A stretch of DNA of 34,709 nt. Origin: Brevundimonas denitrificans. Its GTDB lineage: Bacteria; Pseudomonadota; Alphaproteobacteria; Caulobacterales; Caulobacteraceae. The notes beneath the pieces were generated by a model. That model saw nothing but the letters and a program-made list of their open reading frames with translations, did no database searches and had not been told where the DNA came from. A program made the position numbers and the translations under genes. Positions 1 to 9,407 of this stretch are shown one piece after another (the stretch's first letter is position 1; each line of letters opens with the position of its first letter). The DNA lies in assembly GCF_030160755.1 (NCBI RefSeq), contig NZ_BSOY01000027.1, positions 1 to 34,709 of the forward strand, given 5' to 3'.

Positions 1-1
1 G

Positions 2-1717
2 CCGGCCGACCCCTACGCGGGCGTCGGCCCCGGCGACCGCAACAGCGGCGTCCAGTTCGTCGGCCGCTCGACCGTCTGGGGCGCGCACGGCGCCGCCGCC
101 ACGGCCCATCCACGCGCCACCCTGATCGGCATCGACACCCTGCGGCGCGGCGGCTCGGCCATCGACGCGGCCATCGCCATCAACGCCGCCCTCGGCTTCC
201 TCGAGCCAACGGCCAACGGCATCGGCGGCGACGCCTTCTGCATGTTGTGGGACCCGGCCCAGCGGAAGGTCGTCGGCTTCAACGGCTCGGGCAACAGCCC
301 CCGCGGCCTGTCGCTGGCGACGGCTCGGTCGAAGAAGGCCGAGGACGGCTATCTGCCGCCCTATGGCGCGGTGACGGTCAACGTTCCCGGCACGGTCGAC
401 GCCTGGTGGAGCGCCCACCAGCGCTACGGCAAGCTGCCATGGAAGGACGTCCTGCTGCCCGTCGCCGAGCTGTGCGAGGAGGGCGTGCCCGTGCCCCAGC
501 TGATCGCCTGGTACCTCGAGCGCAACATGGCCAATTTCGATCGCCGGTCCGCGATCATCGAGGAGAACGACAACCGCAAGAAGGTCTACGCCCGCGACGG
601 CCGCACCCCGGCGGTCGGCGAGGTCTTCGCCAACCCCGACCTCGGCCGCACCTATCGCCTGATTGCAGAGGGTGGGCGGGACGCCTTCTACGACGGGCCG
701 ATCGCCGACCATATCGAACGCTATTTCCGCCGCATCGGCGGCTGGATGACCCGCGCCGACATGGCCCCGCACCGCACCGAATGGGTCGAGCCGATCCGCA
801 CCGGTTATCGCGGCGTCGACGTCTATGGCCTGGGCCCCAACACCCAGGGCCTGTCGACCAATCAGATCCTCAACATCTGCGAACAGTTCGACCTCAAGGG
901 CATGGGCTTCCAGTCCGCCGCCTCGATCCACCACCAGGCCGAGGCCAAACGGCTGGCCTTCGAGGACCGGGCCAGATGGTTCGCCGACGAGCGTTTCAGC
1001 CGAACCCCCGTGGCGTATCTGAACTCCAAGGCCTACGCCGCCGAACGCGCCGCCCTGATCCGGCCCGACCGGATCATGGACCGCGCCTTCCCCGGCGACG
1101 CCCCTACCCAGGGCGACACCACCTATTTCAGCGTCGCCGACAAGGACGGCATGATGGTCAGCTGGATCCAGTCCAACTACCGCGGCATGGGCTCGGGCCT
1201 GGTCCCCGACGGGCCGGACGGCGCCACCCTCGGCTTCATGTTCCAGGACCGGGGCGAGCTGTTCAACCTCGCCGACGGCCACCCCAACGTCTATGCGCCG
1301 GGCAAGCGGCCCTTCCACACCATCATCCCCGGATTCGCCTGCAAGGGCGGCGAGCCGTGGATGGCCTATGGCGTCATGGGCGGCGGCATGCAGCCGCAGG
1401 GCCAGGCCCAGATCATCATCAACATGGTCGACTACGGCCTCGATCCCCAGGAGGCCGGCGACGCGCCGCGCTGGCAGCACGAGGGCTCCTCCGAACCCAC
1501 CGGCCACCCCGCCGAGGGCGTCGGGGTGCTGCATCTGGAGACCGGCGTCCCGGCGGCGAGCAAGGCGCAACTTCAGGCCATGGGCTGGGTTCTCGGCGGC
1601 CCCAACGGCGGTTTCGGCGGCTATCAGAACGTGGTGCGCCAGACCAATGCGCGCGGACCGTGGACCTATGGCGCGGCGTCGGAGATGCGCAAGGACGGGC
1701 TGGCGCTGGCCTACTGA
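2..1717 (+). CDS. Gamma-glutamyltransferase family protein (5' end outside window)
   Basis: The reading frame is open from the left edge, so the start codon lies outside; 571 residues are visible. Members of this Ntn-hydrolase family are made as a proenzyme that cleaves itself before a threonine, which then transfers or hydrolyses gamma-glutamyl groups of glutathione-like substrates, usually in the periplasm. Visible landmarks are the N-terminal GGSAIDAAIA and NGIGGDAF blocks, the GDTTYFSV block around 1112-1135 containing the presumed nucleophilic threonine (about 1121-1123), and the GGGMQPQGQAQ block near 1380-1412. The GFMFQDRG-type segment resembles the YwrD-like branch more than classical GGT, so the substrate is uncertain. 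No signal peptide can be judged because the N-terminus is missing. It converges with the next gene and their stop codons overlap by 7 bases. Confidence 0.9.
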   Translation, partial: PADPYAGVGPGDRNSGVQFVGRSTVWGAHGAAATAHPRATLIGIDTLRRGGSAIDAAIAINAALGFLEPTANGIGGDAFCMLWDPAQRKVVGFNGSGNSPRGLSLATARSKKAEDGYLPPYGAVTVNVPGTVDAWWSAHQRYGKLPWKDVLLPVAELCEEGVPVPQLIAWYLERNMANFDRRSAIIEENDNRKKVYARDGRTPAVGEVFANPDLGRTYRLIAEGGRDAFYDGPIADHIERYFRRIGGWMTRADMAPHRTEWVEPIRTGYRGVDVYGLGPNTQGLSTNQILNICEQFDLKGMGFQSAASIHHQAEAKRLAFEDRARWFADERFSRTPVAYLNSKAYAAERAALIRPDRIMDRAFPGDAPTQGDTTYFSVADKDGMMVSWIQSNYRGMGSGLVPDGPDGATLGFMFQDRGELFNLADGHPNVYAPGKRPFHTIIPGFACKGGEPWMAYGVMGGGMQPQGQAQIIINMVDYGLDPQEAGDAPRWQHEGSSEPTGHPAEGVGVLHLETGVPAASKAQLQAMGWVLGGPNGGFGGYQNVVRQTNARGPWTYGAASEMRKDGLALAY

Positions 1718-2688
1718 GCCAGCGCCCTCTCGATCAGCCGGTTCGCCGTGGCGCCGCGGGGCGCGAACGCCAGGGCGGGCCAGTCCGGGGTCAGACGGTC
1801 GACGGCCAGGATGACGCCCAGCCCCTCGTCCTGACTCCAGTGCGCGCCGCCGCCGCGCACGAAGGTCGTGGCGTCCGACGGGCTCAGACGGCCGCCGCGC
1901 GGGTCGGTCAACCACATCCAGGCGGCCCAGTTGCCCGTGCCCTCCAGCGTCAGGAACACGTCGTCCGCCTCGGCGTAGAGCGCGTCCTCGCCGCGGAACC
2001 ACTGCTCACGGCGCGCCTCCATCGCGTGGGCGGCCAGAGCCAGGTTGAAGCGCGCCATGCCGGCGTCGCGTGCTGCGGCGGCCCGGTAGAAAAGGTCGCG
2101 TTCGCCCTCATAAGCCGTCCGATAGTCCGGCTGCCCGCCGAACCGGTCCTGGATCACGTCGTCGTCGCTGTCCTCGGGCAGGCCGCGGGCCAGCAGGTCG
2201 TCGATCCGCACGCCGAGGCTCGCCGCCTGCTGGGTGTGGGCGAACTCATGCATGAAGACGACCATCGACAGCCGGCGCCAGTCGCGCGGCTCGCTGTCGT
2301 CCGCACGCCAGACCGACGGCAGGGCCATGATGAAGAACATCCGGCCGTCGGACATGGGAGAGGCGAACGCCAGCTTTCGCGCGGGGACCGCCCCGCCGTC
2401 GGGCAGGCCCACCTGTCCCGAATGGGCCGCGCCGGTCGCGCGATAGCGCCGCGCGCCGACGCGAAAATCGCCGCGGGCATCCGGCGTCAGCGTCCAGGCG
2501 CAGGTCGCGTCGAACAGGGTGATCACCGGCGTGACGGGGTCGGCGATCCGCAGCCGCTCATGATCCAGCCGGTCCCAGGACGCCAGCGCCTGGCTGGTCC
2601 AGGCGCGCGGCTCTCCGGCGAAGCGGCACGGCGGCGGCGCGGGCGCGGCGGCGGTCAGGAAGATTGAGGCGGCGAGAGCAGTGATCAT
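1711..2688 (-). CDS. Secreted protein with an HExxH zinc-peptidase motif, otherwise uncharacterised
   Basis: A 325-residue protein. I chose the ATG at 2686-2688 because it begins MITALAASIFLTAAAP, a typical signal peptide; an upstream ATG at 2739 would bury this behind 17 residues. Mid-protein there is VVFMHEFAHTQQA, an HExxH zinc-binding helix, which suggests a periplasmic metallopeptidase or a protein derived from one. The third metal ligand is not obvious; the acidic stretch after GLPEDSDDD and the EGERD segment are candidates. I do not recognise a named family. It is convergent with the gamma-glutamyltransferase gene. Peptidase activity is inferred from the motif alone. Confidence 0.75.
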   Translation of the reverse strand: MITALAASIFLTAAAPAPPPCRFAGEPRAWTSQALASWDRLDHERLRIADPVTPVITLFDATCAWTLTPDARGDFRVGARRYRATGAAHSGQVGLPDGGAVPARKLAFASPMSDGRMFFIMALPSVWRADDSEPRDWRRLSMVVFMHEFAHTQQAASLGVRIDDLLARGLPEDSDDDVIQDRFGGQPDYRTAYEGERDLFYRAAAARDAGMARFNLALAAHAMEARREQWFRGEDALYAEADDVFLTLEGTGNWAAWMWLTDPRGGRLSPSDATTFVRGGGAHWSQDEGLGVILAVDRLTPDWPALAFAPRGATANRLIERALAQ

Positions 2689-2750
2689 GGTTCGCCAATG
2701 ACGGGCCGGGACCTGAACTTCAAATGAACTCGCGGTCACGCTTCGGCGGC

Positions 2751-3674
2751 TCAGTCCGCCGCGATCTCTTCCGGCTCCAGCTCATAGACCGTCGCGCAGT
2801 ATTCGCAGGTCACCCGGATCTTGCCGTCGGCCTCGACCATTTCGGCGCGCTCCGCCGGATCGAACGAGGTCAGCACGCCGGCGATCCGCTCGCGCGAACA
2901 GCGGCATTGCGCCACCAGCGCCCGCGCATCCTCCAGCCGCACGCCGTCCTCGTGGAACAGGCGGAACAGCAGGGTTTCGGGCGTGATGGTCGGGTCCAGC
3001 AGCTCGTCGTCGGCCAAAGTCTGGAACAGGGCCCGCGAGCGGTCCCAGGCCTCTTCCGTCGAGCCGCGCGCCTCGTCTCCGGCGATCAGCTGGATCAGCG
3101 CCCCGCCCGCGCGCCAGCCCACGCCGACGTCCGTGACCACCGACCCGACCGCCAGCCGCACCTTCGTCGGGATCTGTTCCGACTGCTGGAAATAGTGTTC
3201 CGCCGCAAGCGACAGGCTCTCGCCCTCGATCGGGGTGATTCCCTGGGTGCGTTCGAAATCCGGCCCGCGGTCCAGCGTCATGACGAACACGCCCTGGCCC
3301 AGCAACGAGCGGGCGCCGGGGCGGGCGAAACCCTGCGACGCCGCCGCCACCTCATCCTCGTCGAACCGGCAGTAGCCGCGCATGTGGCCGTCGGTGTCAT
3401 AGTCGGCGACGACGTAGCGCACCGGCCCGTCGCCCTGGGCCTGGACGATCAGCCGGCCCTCGAACTTCAGGCTGGACCCGACCAGGGCCGCGAGCGCGCA
3501 GGCCTCGCCCAGCAGGGCCGCGACCGGCTCGGGGTAGGCGTGGGCCGACAGGATGGCGTCGATAGTCTGGCCCAGCCGCACGATCCGGCCCCGCACGGGC
3601 CAGCCCTCGATCTGGAAGGCGGCGGCCAGGTCGTCGACGGGCGCGGCGGTTGCATCGTGCGCGTGATCGGTCAC
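2751..3674 (-). CDS. hslO: Hsp33 redox-regulated holdase chaperone
   Basis: A 307-residue protein matching Hsp33 in length and layout. Hsp33 is a cytoplasmic chaperone that is inactive when its four cysteines bind zinc and becomes an ATP-independent holdase when oxidants convert them to disulfides. The C-terminal redox switch is complete: C257-x-C259, 30 residues, then C290-x-x-C293, within the family spacing. The start is GTG (3672-3674), with a GAGGA ribosome binding site about six bases upstream. It is a single-gene unit divergent from the SDR gene, with a 151-base gap between them. Confidence 0.95.
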   Translation of the reverse strand: MTDHAHDATAAPVDDLAAAFQIEGWPVRGRIVRLGQTIDAILSAHAYPEPVAALLGEACALAALVGSSLKFEGRLIVQAQGDGPVRYVVADYDTDGHMRGYCRFDEDEVAAASQGFARPGARSLLGQGVFVMTLDRGPDFERTQGITPIEGESLSLAAEHYFQQSEQIPTKVRLAVGSVVTDVGVGWRAGGALIQLIAGDEARGSTEEAWDRSRALFQTLADDELLDPTITPETLLFRLFHEDGVRLEDARALVAQCRCSRERIAGVLTSFDPAERAEMVEADGKIRVTCEYCATVYELEPEEIAAD

Positions 3675-3825
3675 GGGCGGTCCTCGGAAAACGGCAAGGG
3701 ATTGGAAGCGCCGTCAGATAGGCGTCCGTATCGCGATTGGTAAGGCCTGCGTGCTACAGCAGGAACCGGCGGGGTTTCGGTCCCGTTCCAGCAGCCCGAT
3801 ACGAACACACCGACCCGGCGGTTTC

Positions 3826-5232
3826 ATGACCAAAGCGACGCTCAAGCCCCTGAACGAACAGTCCATCGTCATCACCGGCGCCACCTCGGGCATCGGCCTG
3901 GCGACGGCGCGTCGGGCGGCGCGGGCGGGGGCCTGCGTCTTTCTGATCGCGCGCGGCGAGGGCGACCTCAAGGCCCTGACCGAGGAACTGCAGGCCACGG
4001 GCGCCCGCGCGGCCTGGGCGGTCGCCGACGTGGCCGACCATGCGGCGCTGTCCGAGGCGGCGGAAAAATGCGTGCGCCTGTTCGGCGGCTTCGACACCTG
4101 GGTCAACAACGCGGGCGTCTCCATCTACGGCGCCATCAGCGCCACCAACCTCGACGACCAGCGCCGGCTGTTCGAGACCAACTACTGGGGCGTGGTCAAC
4201 GGCTCGCTGGTCGCAGCCGAACATCTGCGGCTGCGCGAGGGCGGCGGAGCCATCATCAACGTCGGCTCGATCCTGTCGGACGCGCCCCTGCCGATCCAGG
4301 GCGTCTATTCGGCCTCCAAACACGCTGTGAAGGGCTTCACCAACGCCCTGCGCATGGAACTGATGCGCGAGGACGCGCCCATCACGGTCAGCCTGGTCAA
4401 GCCCGCGGCGGTCGACAGTCCCTACAGCAAGCACGCCCGCAACCTGACCGGCTACGCCACCCAGAATCCGCAGCCGGTCTATGCGACCCACGTGGTGGCC
4501 GACACCATCCTGTATTGCGCCAGCCATCCGATCCGGGAGATCACGGTCGGCGGCGGCGGTCGCCTGATCGCCAGCTTCTACTCCGTCCTGCCCGGTTTGG
4601 CGGAACCACTTTTCGCCCGGTTCGCTCCCTCCCTGATGCGGGACAGAAGTTCCGCCTATGAGCCGTACGACGACGGGCTGTACGACCCGAGCGAAGACGG
4701 CCTCGCCGAAGAGGTTCACTATCCCATGGTTCGCCAATTTTCCGCCCTCGCCGAAGTCCGCAAACATCCCGGCATCGCCAGCGGCGTCGTCGCCATTCTC
4801 GCGGGGGTCGGCATCGCCGCCCTGCTGCTGAGCCAGCGCAGCGGCCCGACCCGGTACGAGCGCCTGCGCGGACGGATCGACCCGCGCGGCTGGATCGACA
4901 CGGGCGCCCTGCGCGACCGTTTCGGCGATCTGGCCGAAACGGTTCGCCACAGCCTGTCCGAAGCGGGCGAGCGCGCCTCCGATCTCGGCGGCGACGCCCG
5001 CCATCGTGGCGAGCAAATCCTCCACGGCGCGCGACATTCCTCGCGCAAGGCGTTGAAGAAGCACGGCAAGACCGCTCAGCGCTATGCCCATGACGCGGGC
5101 GAGTACGCACGCGAACATGCCAAGGAAGGCGGCGCCCTGCTGGCCCTCGCCACCATCGCCGCCGCCATCGGCGCCGCCGCCCTCGACGTCCGCCGTCCCG
5201 ACAGCCGGATCCGCAGTCTCGGCAAGTTCTGA
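3826..5232 (+). CDS. SDR family oxidoreductase with C-terminal membrane extension
   Basis: A 468-residue protein. The N-terminal ~250 residues form a classical short-chain dehydrogenase: TGATSGIG nucleotide-binding motif near the start, NNAG, and the catalytic YSASK (Y-x-x-x-K) with an upstream serine in NVGSIL. The substrate cannot be deduced. It is about 200 residues longer than a classical SDR. The extension has a hydrophobic segment (GVVAILAGVGIAALLL), a charged, probably helical stretch, and a second hydrophobic segment (LLALATIAAAIGAAAL) near the C-terminus, suggesting membrane attachment. The ATG at 3826 is preferred over one 25 codons upstream because MTKATLKPLNEQSIVITG gives a normal SDR N-terminus. 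A strong terminator follows the stop. Confidence 0.85.
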   Translation: MTKATLKPLNEQSIVITGATSGIGLATARRAARAGACVFLIARGEGDLKALTEELQATGARAAWAVADVADHAALSEAAEKCVRLFGGFDTWVNNAGVSIYGAISATNLDDQRRLFETNYWGVVNGSLVAAEHLRLREGGGAIINVGSILSDAPLPIQGVYSASKHAVKGFTNALRMELMREDAPITVSLVKPAAVDSPYSKHARNLTGYATQNPQPVYATHVVADTILYCASHPIREITVGGGGRLIASFYSVLPGLAEPLFARFAPSLMRDRSSAYEPYDDGLYDPSEDGLAEEVHYPMVRQFSALAEVRKHPGIASGVVAILAGVGIAALLLSQRSGPTRYERLRGRIDPRGWIDTGALRDRFGDLAETVRHSLSEAGERASDLGGDARHRGEQILHGARHSSRKALKKHGKTAQRYAHDAGEYAREHAKEGGALLALATIAAAIGAAALDVRRPDSRIRSLGKF

Positions 5233-5270
5233 CGACTGCGTCCGATTCAGGCGTGGCGCCATGCCAATGT

Positions 5271-5310
5271 AATCGCCGGTCGTCCCTCGCGGGGCGGCCG
5301 GCGATTTCGT
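5271..5310 (+). terminator. Rho-independent terminator after the SDR gene
   Basis: Arms 5271-5286 and 5291-5306 pair over 16 bp in RNA (two U-G pairs) around a TCGC loop, followed by a short T-rich tract. It begins 38 bases after the SDR stop codon, which fits a terminator for that gene. Confidence 0.75.
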
Positions 5311-5386
5311 CTGGACGCCGTGAACTTCAGTTTTCGCACCCTTCCGCCCCATTGCTGCAACTGCGAAGGTGAGCCAAGGTCGTCGG

Positions 5387-7279
5387 ATGGCCGAACCGAC
5401 CACCTATGTCTTCGACTTCGACTCGACGCTCGTGCGCATCGAGACGCTGGAGGCCCTGGCCGACATCGCCCTGGCCGGCGCCCCCGACGCCGCCGCCATC
5501 CGCGCCGAGGTGGCCGCCCTGACCGATCAGGCCATGGCCGGCGACCTGCCCTTCGGCGAGGCCCTGCGCCGCCGCCTCACCCTGCTGCCCCTGACCCGCG
5601 ACCATGTCGCCGAACTGGCCGCCCGGATCCTCGACGAGGGCACGCCCTCGGTGCGCCGAAACCTGCGCTTCTTCCGCGAGAATGCGGACCGGATCGTCAT
5701 CCTGTCCGGCGGCTTCCGCGAGATCATCGCCCCCCTCGCCGCCCATCTGCACGTCCCGCCCGAGCGGGTCCTGTGCAACGACCTGATCTATGACCCCCAG
5801 GGCCGCGTCACCGGGGTGGAAGCGGCCAATCCCCTGTCCGAAGCCGGCGGCAAACCGGCCGTCATCAGGGCCCTCGGCCTGCCCGGCCCCGTGGTCATGA
5901 TCGGAGACGGCTGGACCGACGCCGAGGTCAGGCTGGCCGGCGCCGCCGACCGCTTCCACGCCTTCACCGAGATCGTCCGCCGCGAGCGGGTGGTCGCCGC
6001 CGCCGACGCCGAGGCCCCGTCGATGGACGAGTTCCTGCACGCCGAGGGCCTGGCCGGCCGCTGGTCCTATCCCCGCGCCCGCATCCGCATCCTGCTGCTC
6101 GAGAACATCCACCCCGCCGCCGTCGAGCGGCTGGAAGAGGCGGGCTACACCGTCGAATCCCTGAAGGGCGCGCTGGACGAGGACGCCCTGATCGAGGCCG
6201 TCCGGGGCGTCCATGTGCTGGGCGTCCGCTCCAAGACCCAGGTCAGCGCCCGCGTGCTGGAGGCCGCCGACCGGCTGATGGCCCTGGCCGCCTTCTGCAT
6301 CGGCACCAACCAGATCGACCTCGACGCGGCGGCCGCCCGGGGCGTGGCCGTCTTCAACGCCCCCTACTCCAACACCCGGTCCGTGGTTGAGCTGGCGGTG
6401 GGCCTGACCATCGCCCTCCTGCGCGACGTCGCCGACAAGTCCGCGGCCATGCACCGGGGCGAGTGGAACAAGTCGGCGGCCGGCTCGCGCGAGCTGCGCG
6501 GCAAGACCCTCGGCATCGTCGGCTACGGCGCCATCGGCTCGCAGCTCTCGGTGCTGGCGGAAGGCCTCGGCATGCGGGTCGTCTTCCACGACCTGACCGA
6601 GCGGCTGGCGCTCGGCAACGCCCGCCGCATGAACTCGCTCGACGCCCTGCTGGCCGAGAGCGACGTGGTCAGCCTCCACGTCGACGGGCGGACCGAAAAC
6701 ACCGCCCTGATCGGCGCGGCCCAACTGTCGCGGATGAAGGAAGGCGCCCTGCTGCTGAACCTGTCGCGCGGCCATGTGGTCGATGTCGGCGCCCTGGCCC
6801 AGGCGCTGGGCGCGGGCCGGATCGGCGGCGCGGCGGTGGATGTCTTCCCCGACGAGCCCGCCACCAACGCCGATCCGTTCGACAGCCCCCTGCGCGGCCT
6901 GCGCAACGTCATCCTGACGCCCCATATCGGCGGCTCGACCGAGGAGGCCCAGGAGGCCATCGGCGCCTTCGCGGCCGAACGGCTGCTGGCCTATCTGAAC
7001 CGCGGCGACACCACCTTCTGCGTCAACCTGCCCAATGTGCAGCTGGCCGAGGTCGACGGCGCCCATCGCATCCTGCACATCCACCGCAACCAGCCGGGGG
7101 TGCTCGCCGACCTCAACCGCGCCCTCGCCGCCGCCGGTCTCAACATCCTCGGCCAGCATCTGAAGACCGACGAACGCACCGGCTATGTCATCACCGACGT
7201 CGACCGCGACTACGATCCCGAGGCCTTGCAGAGCCTGCGCAGTGTGGCCGGAACGCTGCGGTTCCGGATGTTGCACTAG
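5387..7279 (+). CDS. Fused phosphoserine phosphatase (SerB-like) / D-3-phosphoglycerate dehydrogenase (SerA-like)
   Basis: A 630-residue protein joining two serine-pathway enzymes. Residues ~1-215 are a HAD phosphatase with all four motifs: DFDSTL (D10, D12), SGG (S107), K156 and GDGWTDAE (D174, D178), as in phosphoserine phosphatase. Residues ~231-630 are a full-length E. coli-type SerA: FCIGTNQIDLDAAAARG, the NAD-binding GYGAIG, catalytic Arg in NLSRGH, Glu in DVFPDEP and His in TPHIGGST. A C-terminal ACT domain carries HIHRNQPGVL, matching the E. coli serine-binding region, so feedback inhibition by serine is likely. Together the halves would catalyse the first and last steps of serine synthesis; the middle aminotransferase (SerC) is not in this window. 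The ATG at 5387 is chosen over a GTG six codons earlier. The frame is continuous, so this is not two adjacent genes. Confidence 0.92.
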   Translation: MAEPTTYVFDFDSTLVRIETLEALADIALAGAPDAAAIRAEVAALTDQAMAGDLPFGEALRRRLTLLPLTRDHVAELAARILDEGTPSVRRNLRFFRENADRIVILSGGFREIIAPLAAHLHVPPERVLCNDLIYDPQGRVTGVEAANPLSEAGGKPAVIRALGLPGPVVMIGDGWTDAEVRLAGAADRFHAFTEIVRRERVVAAADAEAPSMDEFLHAEGLAGRWSYPRARIRILLLENIHPAAVERLEEAGYTVESLKGALDEDALIEAVRGVHVLGVRSKTQVSARVLEAADRLMALAAFCIGTNQIDLDAAAARGVAVFNAPYSNTRSVVELAVGLTIALLRDVADKSAAMHRGEWNKSAAGSRELRGKTLGIVGYGAIGSQLSVLAEGLGMRVVFHDLTERLALGNARRMNSLDALLAESDVVSLHVDGRTENTALIGAAQLSRMKEGALLLNLSRGHVVDVGALAQALGAGRIGGAAVDVFPDEPATNADPFDSPLRGLRNVILTPHIGGSTEEAQEAIGAFAAERLLAYLNRGDTTFCVNLPNVQLAEVDGAHRILHIHRNQPGVLADLNRALAAAGLNILGQHLKTDERTGYVITDVDRDYDPEALQSLRSVAGTLRFRMLH

Positions 7280-7369
7280 AAACCTTCCCCAGCGGCATCT
7301 TGCGCCCGCGCGAAAGGCGCGCAGAGTGCAGGCAACGGTCGCATGATGACGGCCGAGGGAGGATCATCG

Positions 7370-9193
7370 ATGTCTCGTTTCCTGCGCAACGCTGCGCTTG
7401 CCGCACTGACTGTGGCCGCCGCCGGCGCGTTCGCGTCGGCCGCCAGCGCCCAGACCTACAATCGCCTGGTCGTGTTCGGCGACAGCCTGAGCGACAACGG
7501 CAACCTGTATGCCGCCACCGGCAACACCCAGCCCACCTCGCCGCCCTATTTCCAGGGCCGGTTCTCGAACGGTCCCGTATTCACCGAACTGCTGGGCTTC
7601 AACGCCGGCCGCTCGGCCGCCGGCGCGCCCCGCACGGGCAGCATCAACTATGCCTACGGCGGCGCCCGCACCGATTCATCCGCCTTCCCCCCCGGCATGC
7701 GCAACCAGCTGCTGCAGTACACAGGCGGCGGCGGCACCTTCGGCGCCAATGACCTGGTGAGCATTCTGGGCGGCGCCAACAACATCTTCCAGGCCGTGCC
7801 GGCCGCCTCGGTTTCGCCCAACCCGACCGGCGCCATCCAGCCGGTCGCCCTCGCCGCCGCTGCGGACATCAACTTCATCGTCAACAGCGTCGCCGGCGCC
7901 GGCGCCGGGACCATCCTCGTCAGCAACCTGCCCAACCTGGCCCTGACGCCCCAGTTCAACCAGGGCGCGGGCGCGCCCGCCGCCCCCCTGGCCGACTACG
8001 CCGGCACCCAGTTCAACGGCGCGCTTCTCGCCGGGCTGATGACCACGGCCGCCGCCCGGCCGGGCTCCAACATCATCCTGCTGGACCTGTACAAGATCGG
8101 TCCCGCGCTCGTCGCCGACCCCGGTCGCTTCGGACTGACCAATGTCAGGGACACCTGCTTCAACGGCGTCACGGTCTGCGCCACGCCCGACACCTATCTG
8201 TACTGGGACAGCGTCCACCCGACCGCGGCCGGCCACCGGCTGCTCGCCCTTCTGGCCAACGACTACCTCTACTACGGCGACATCGGCGCCCAGTCGACGG
8301 TCCAGGCCGAAACCGCCTTCCGCCAGCGTGAGGATCTGCTGGACCTCGCCAGCGAGGGGCTGTCAGGCCGCGCTGACTGGCAGGCCGGCACCAACCTGAC
8401 CTTCGGCGCCATCGCCGACAGCGTCGAGACGGACGCCCGGGGCTCCGTGGCCGCTTCCGACGCCACCGGCTGGGGCGGACGGGTCGGGCTGGACCATGTC
8501 ATGTCGCCCAATGCGCGCTTCGGCTTCGCCGGCACCTTCCGCACCGCCGAGGTCGAGGCGGGGGCCATGGCCTTCGACGTCAAGACCTATGCCTTCGACG
8601 TCTACGGCGGCTGGCGCTCGGGCGGCCATTTCGTCAACGCCACCGTGGGCGGTTCGGTCGACCACTATGACGACATCACCCGCGTCACCTCGCTGGCGCC
8701 CATCATCCATACCGGCGAGACGACCGGCGGCAGCATCGGCGGTCGCATCCAGGGCGGCTTCTGGATGGACATGGGCGGCATCGCCCTGTCCCCCCGCGTC
8801 GCGGTCAACTACGTCTCGACCGACGTCAACGGCTATATCGAACAGGGTCCGGCGGCCCAGTACAGCTACCAGGACCGCACCGTCCAGGCCGCCAGCGGCG
8901 AGTTCACGCTGCGGGCCGAGGGCGGCGGCGAGGGCATGAGCTTCTTCGTCGAGGGCGGCTATAGAGACAGCTTCGGCGACAGCAGCGACGCCGTTCGCAC
9001 CGGCATCGCCGCCAACCCGGCCCAGATCCTGGCCCGTCAGATCGATGATCCCTTCGGCGGCTCGCTGATCGCCTCGGCCGGCGTCGAGGCCGACGTGGGC
9101 CCGATGAAGATGACCTTCGGCTACCGCGGCCGCTTCGGCGACATGGCAAACAGCCATGTGGGCGCCCTCACCTTCAGCCTGCCGCTGCCATAG
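7370..9193 (+). CDS. GDSL-type esterase autotransporter
   Basis: A 607-residue protein with a signal peptide (cleavage likely after ASAASA, residue 27). The passenger is a GDSL-family lipase/esterase: block I is VFGDSLSDNGN with nucleophile S39, and the catalytic Asp/His pair is D280 and H283 in DSVHPTAAGH. The last ~260 residues form an autotransporter beta-barrel with repeated alternating amphipathic strands. The layout resembles EstA-like surface esterases, which are displayed on the outer membrane and split ester bonds of lipids or detergents. The ATG at 7370 has a strong GAGGGAGGA site six bases upstream. A textbook terminator follows, so it is probably monocistronic. Confidence 0.92.
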   Translation: MSRFLRNAALAALTVAAAGAFASAASAQTYNRLVVFGDSLSDNGNLYAATGNTQPTSPPYFQGRFSNGPVFTELLGFNAGRSAAGAPRTGSINYAYGGARTDSSAFPPGMRNQLLQYTGGGGTFGANDLVSILGGANNIFQAVPAASVSPNPTGAIQPVALAAAADINFIVNSVAGAGAGTILVSNLPNLALTPQFNQGAGAPAAPLADYAGTQFNGALLAGLMTTAAARPGSNIILLDLYKIGPALVADPGRFGLTNVRDTCFNGVTVCATPDTYLYWDSVHPTAAGHRLLALLANDYLYYGDIGAQSTVQAETAFRQREDLLDLASEGLSGRADWQAGTNLTFGAIADSVETDARGSVAASDATGWGGRVGLDHVMSPNARFGFAGTFRTAEVEAGAMAFDVKTYAFDVYGGWRSGGHFVNATVGGSVDHYDDITRVTSLAPIIHTGETTGGSIGGRIQGGFWMDMGGIALSPRVAVNYVSTDVNGYIEQGPAAQYSYQDRTVQAASGEFTLRAEGGGEGMSFFVEGGYRDSFGDSSDAVRTGIAANPAQILARQIDDPFGGSLIASAGVEADVGPMKMTFGYRGRFGDMANSHVGALTFSLPLP

Positions 9194-9217
9194 GGGCTCG
9201 TTCACGCTCACCAGGCA

Positions 9218-9249
9218 GGGCGCGCGGCTTTCGGGTCGCGCGCCCTTTT
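9218..9249 (+). terminator. Rho-independent terminator after the esterase gene
   Basis: Perfect 9-bp stem GGGCGCGCG (9218-9226) with CGCGCGCCC (9237-9245), a 10-base loop, then TTTT. It starts 25 bases after the esterase stop codon. Confidence 0.9.
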
Positions 9250-9407
9250 CGTTCCGGCCTGCGACGACCTGCCGCCCCTGCCCGCCCCAAAGTCGCCCCA
9301 CGGAGCCCCGAAATGGCGCTCTTCCGGTCGCTGGCCGCAGTGTGTCGCTCCTTGCGGCCGCCGGCGCCCCTCCCGCTCGTAGAGCCGAAGACGGAGCTGA
9401 CGCCGCC

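Noticed and set aside
247..2667. An 806-residue plus-strand open frame through the gamma-glutamyltransferase gene and beyond
   Set aside because: Arg/Pro-rich out-of-frame translation; the in-phase gene is clear.
5327..7276. A 649-residue open frame on the minus strand opposite the SerB-SerA gene
   Set aside because: Low-complexity Gly/Asp/Gln-rich translation with no recognisable domain; typical antisense shadow of a high-GC gene whose sense strand has clear catalytic motifs.
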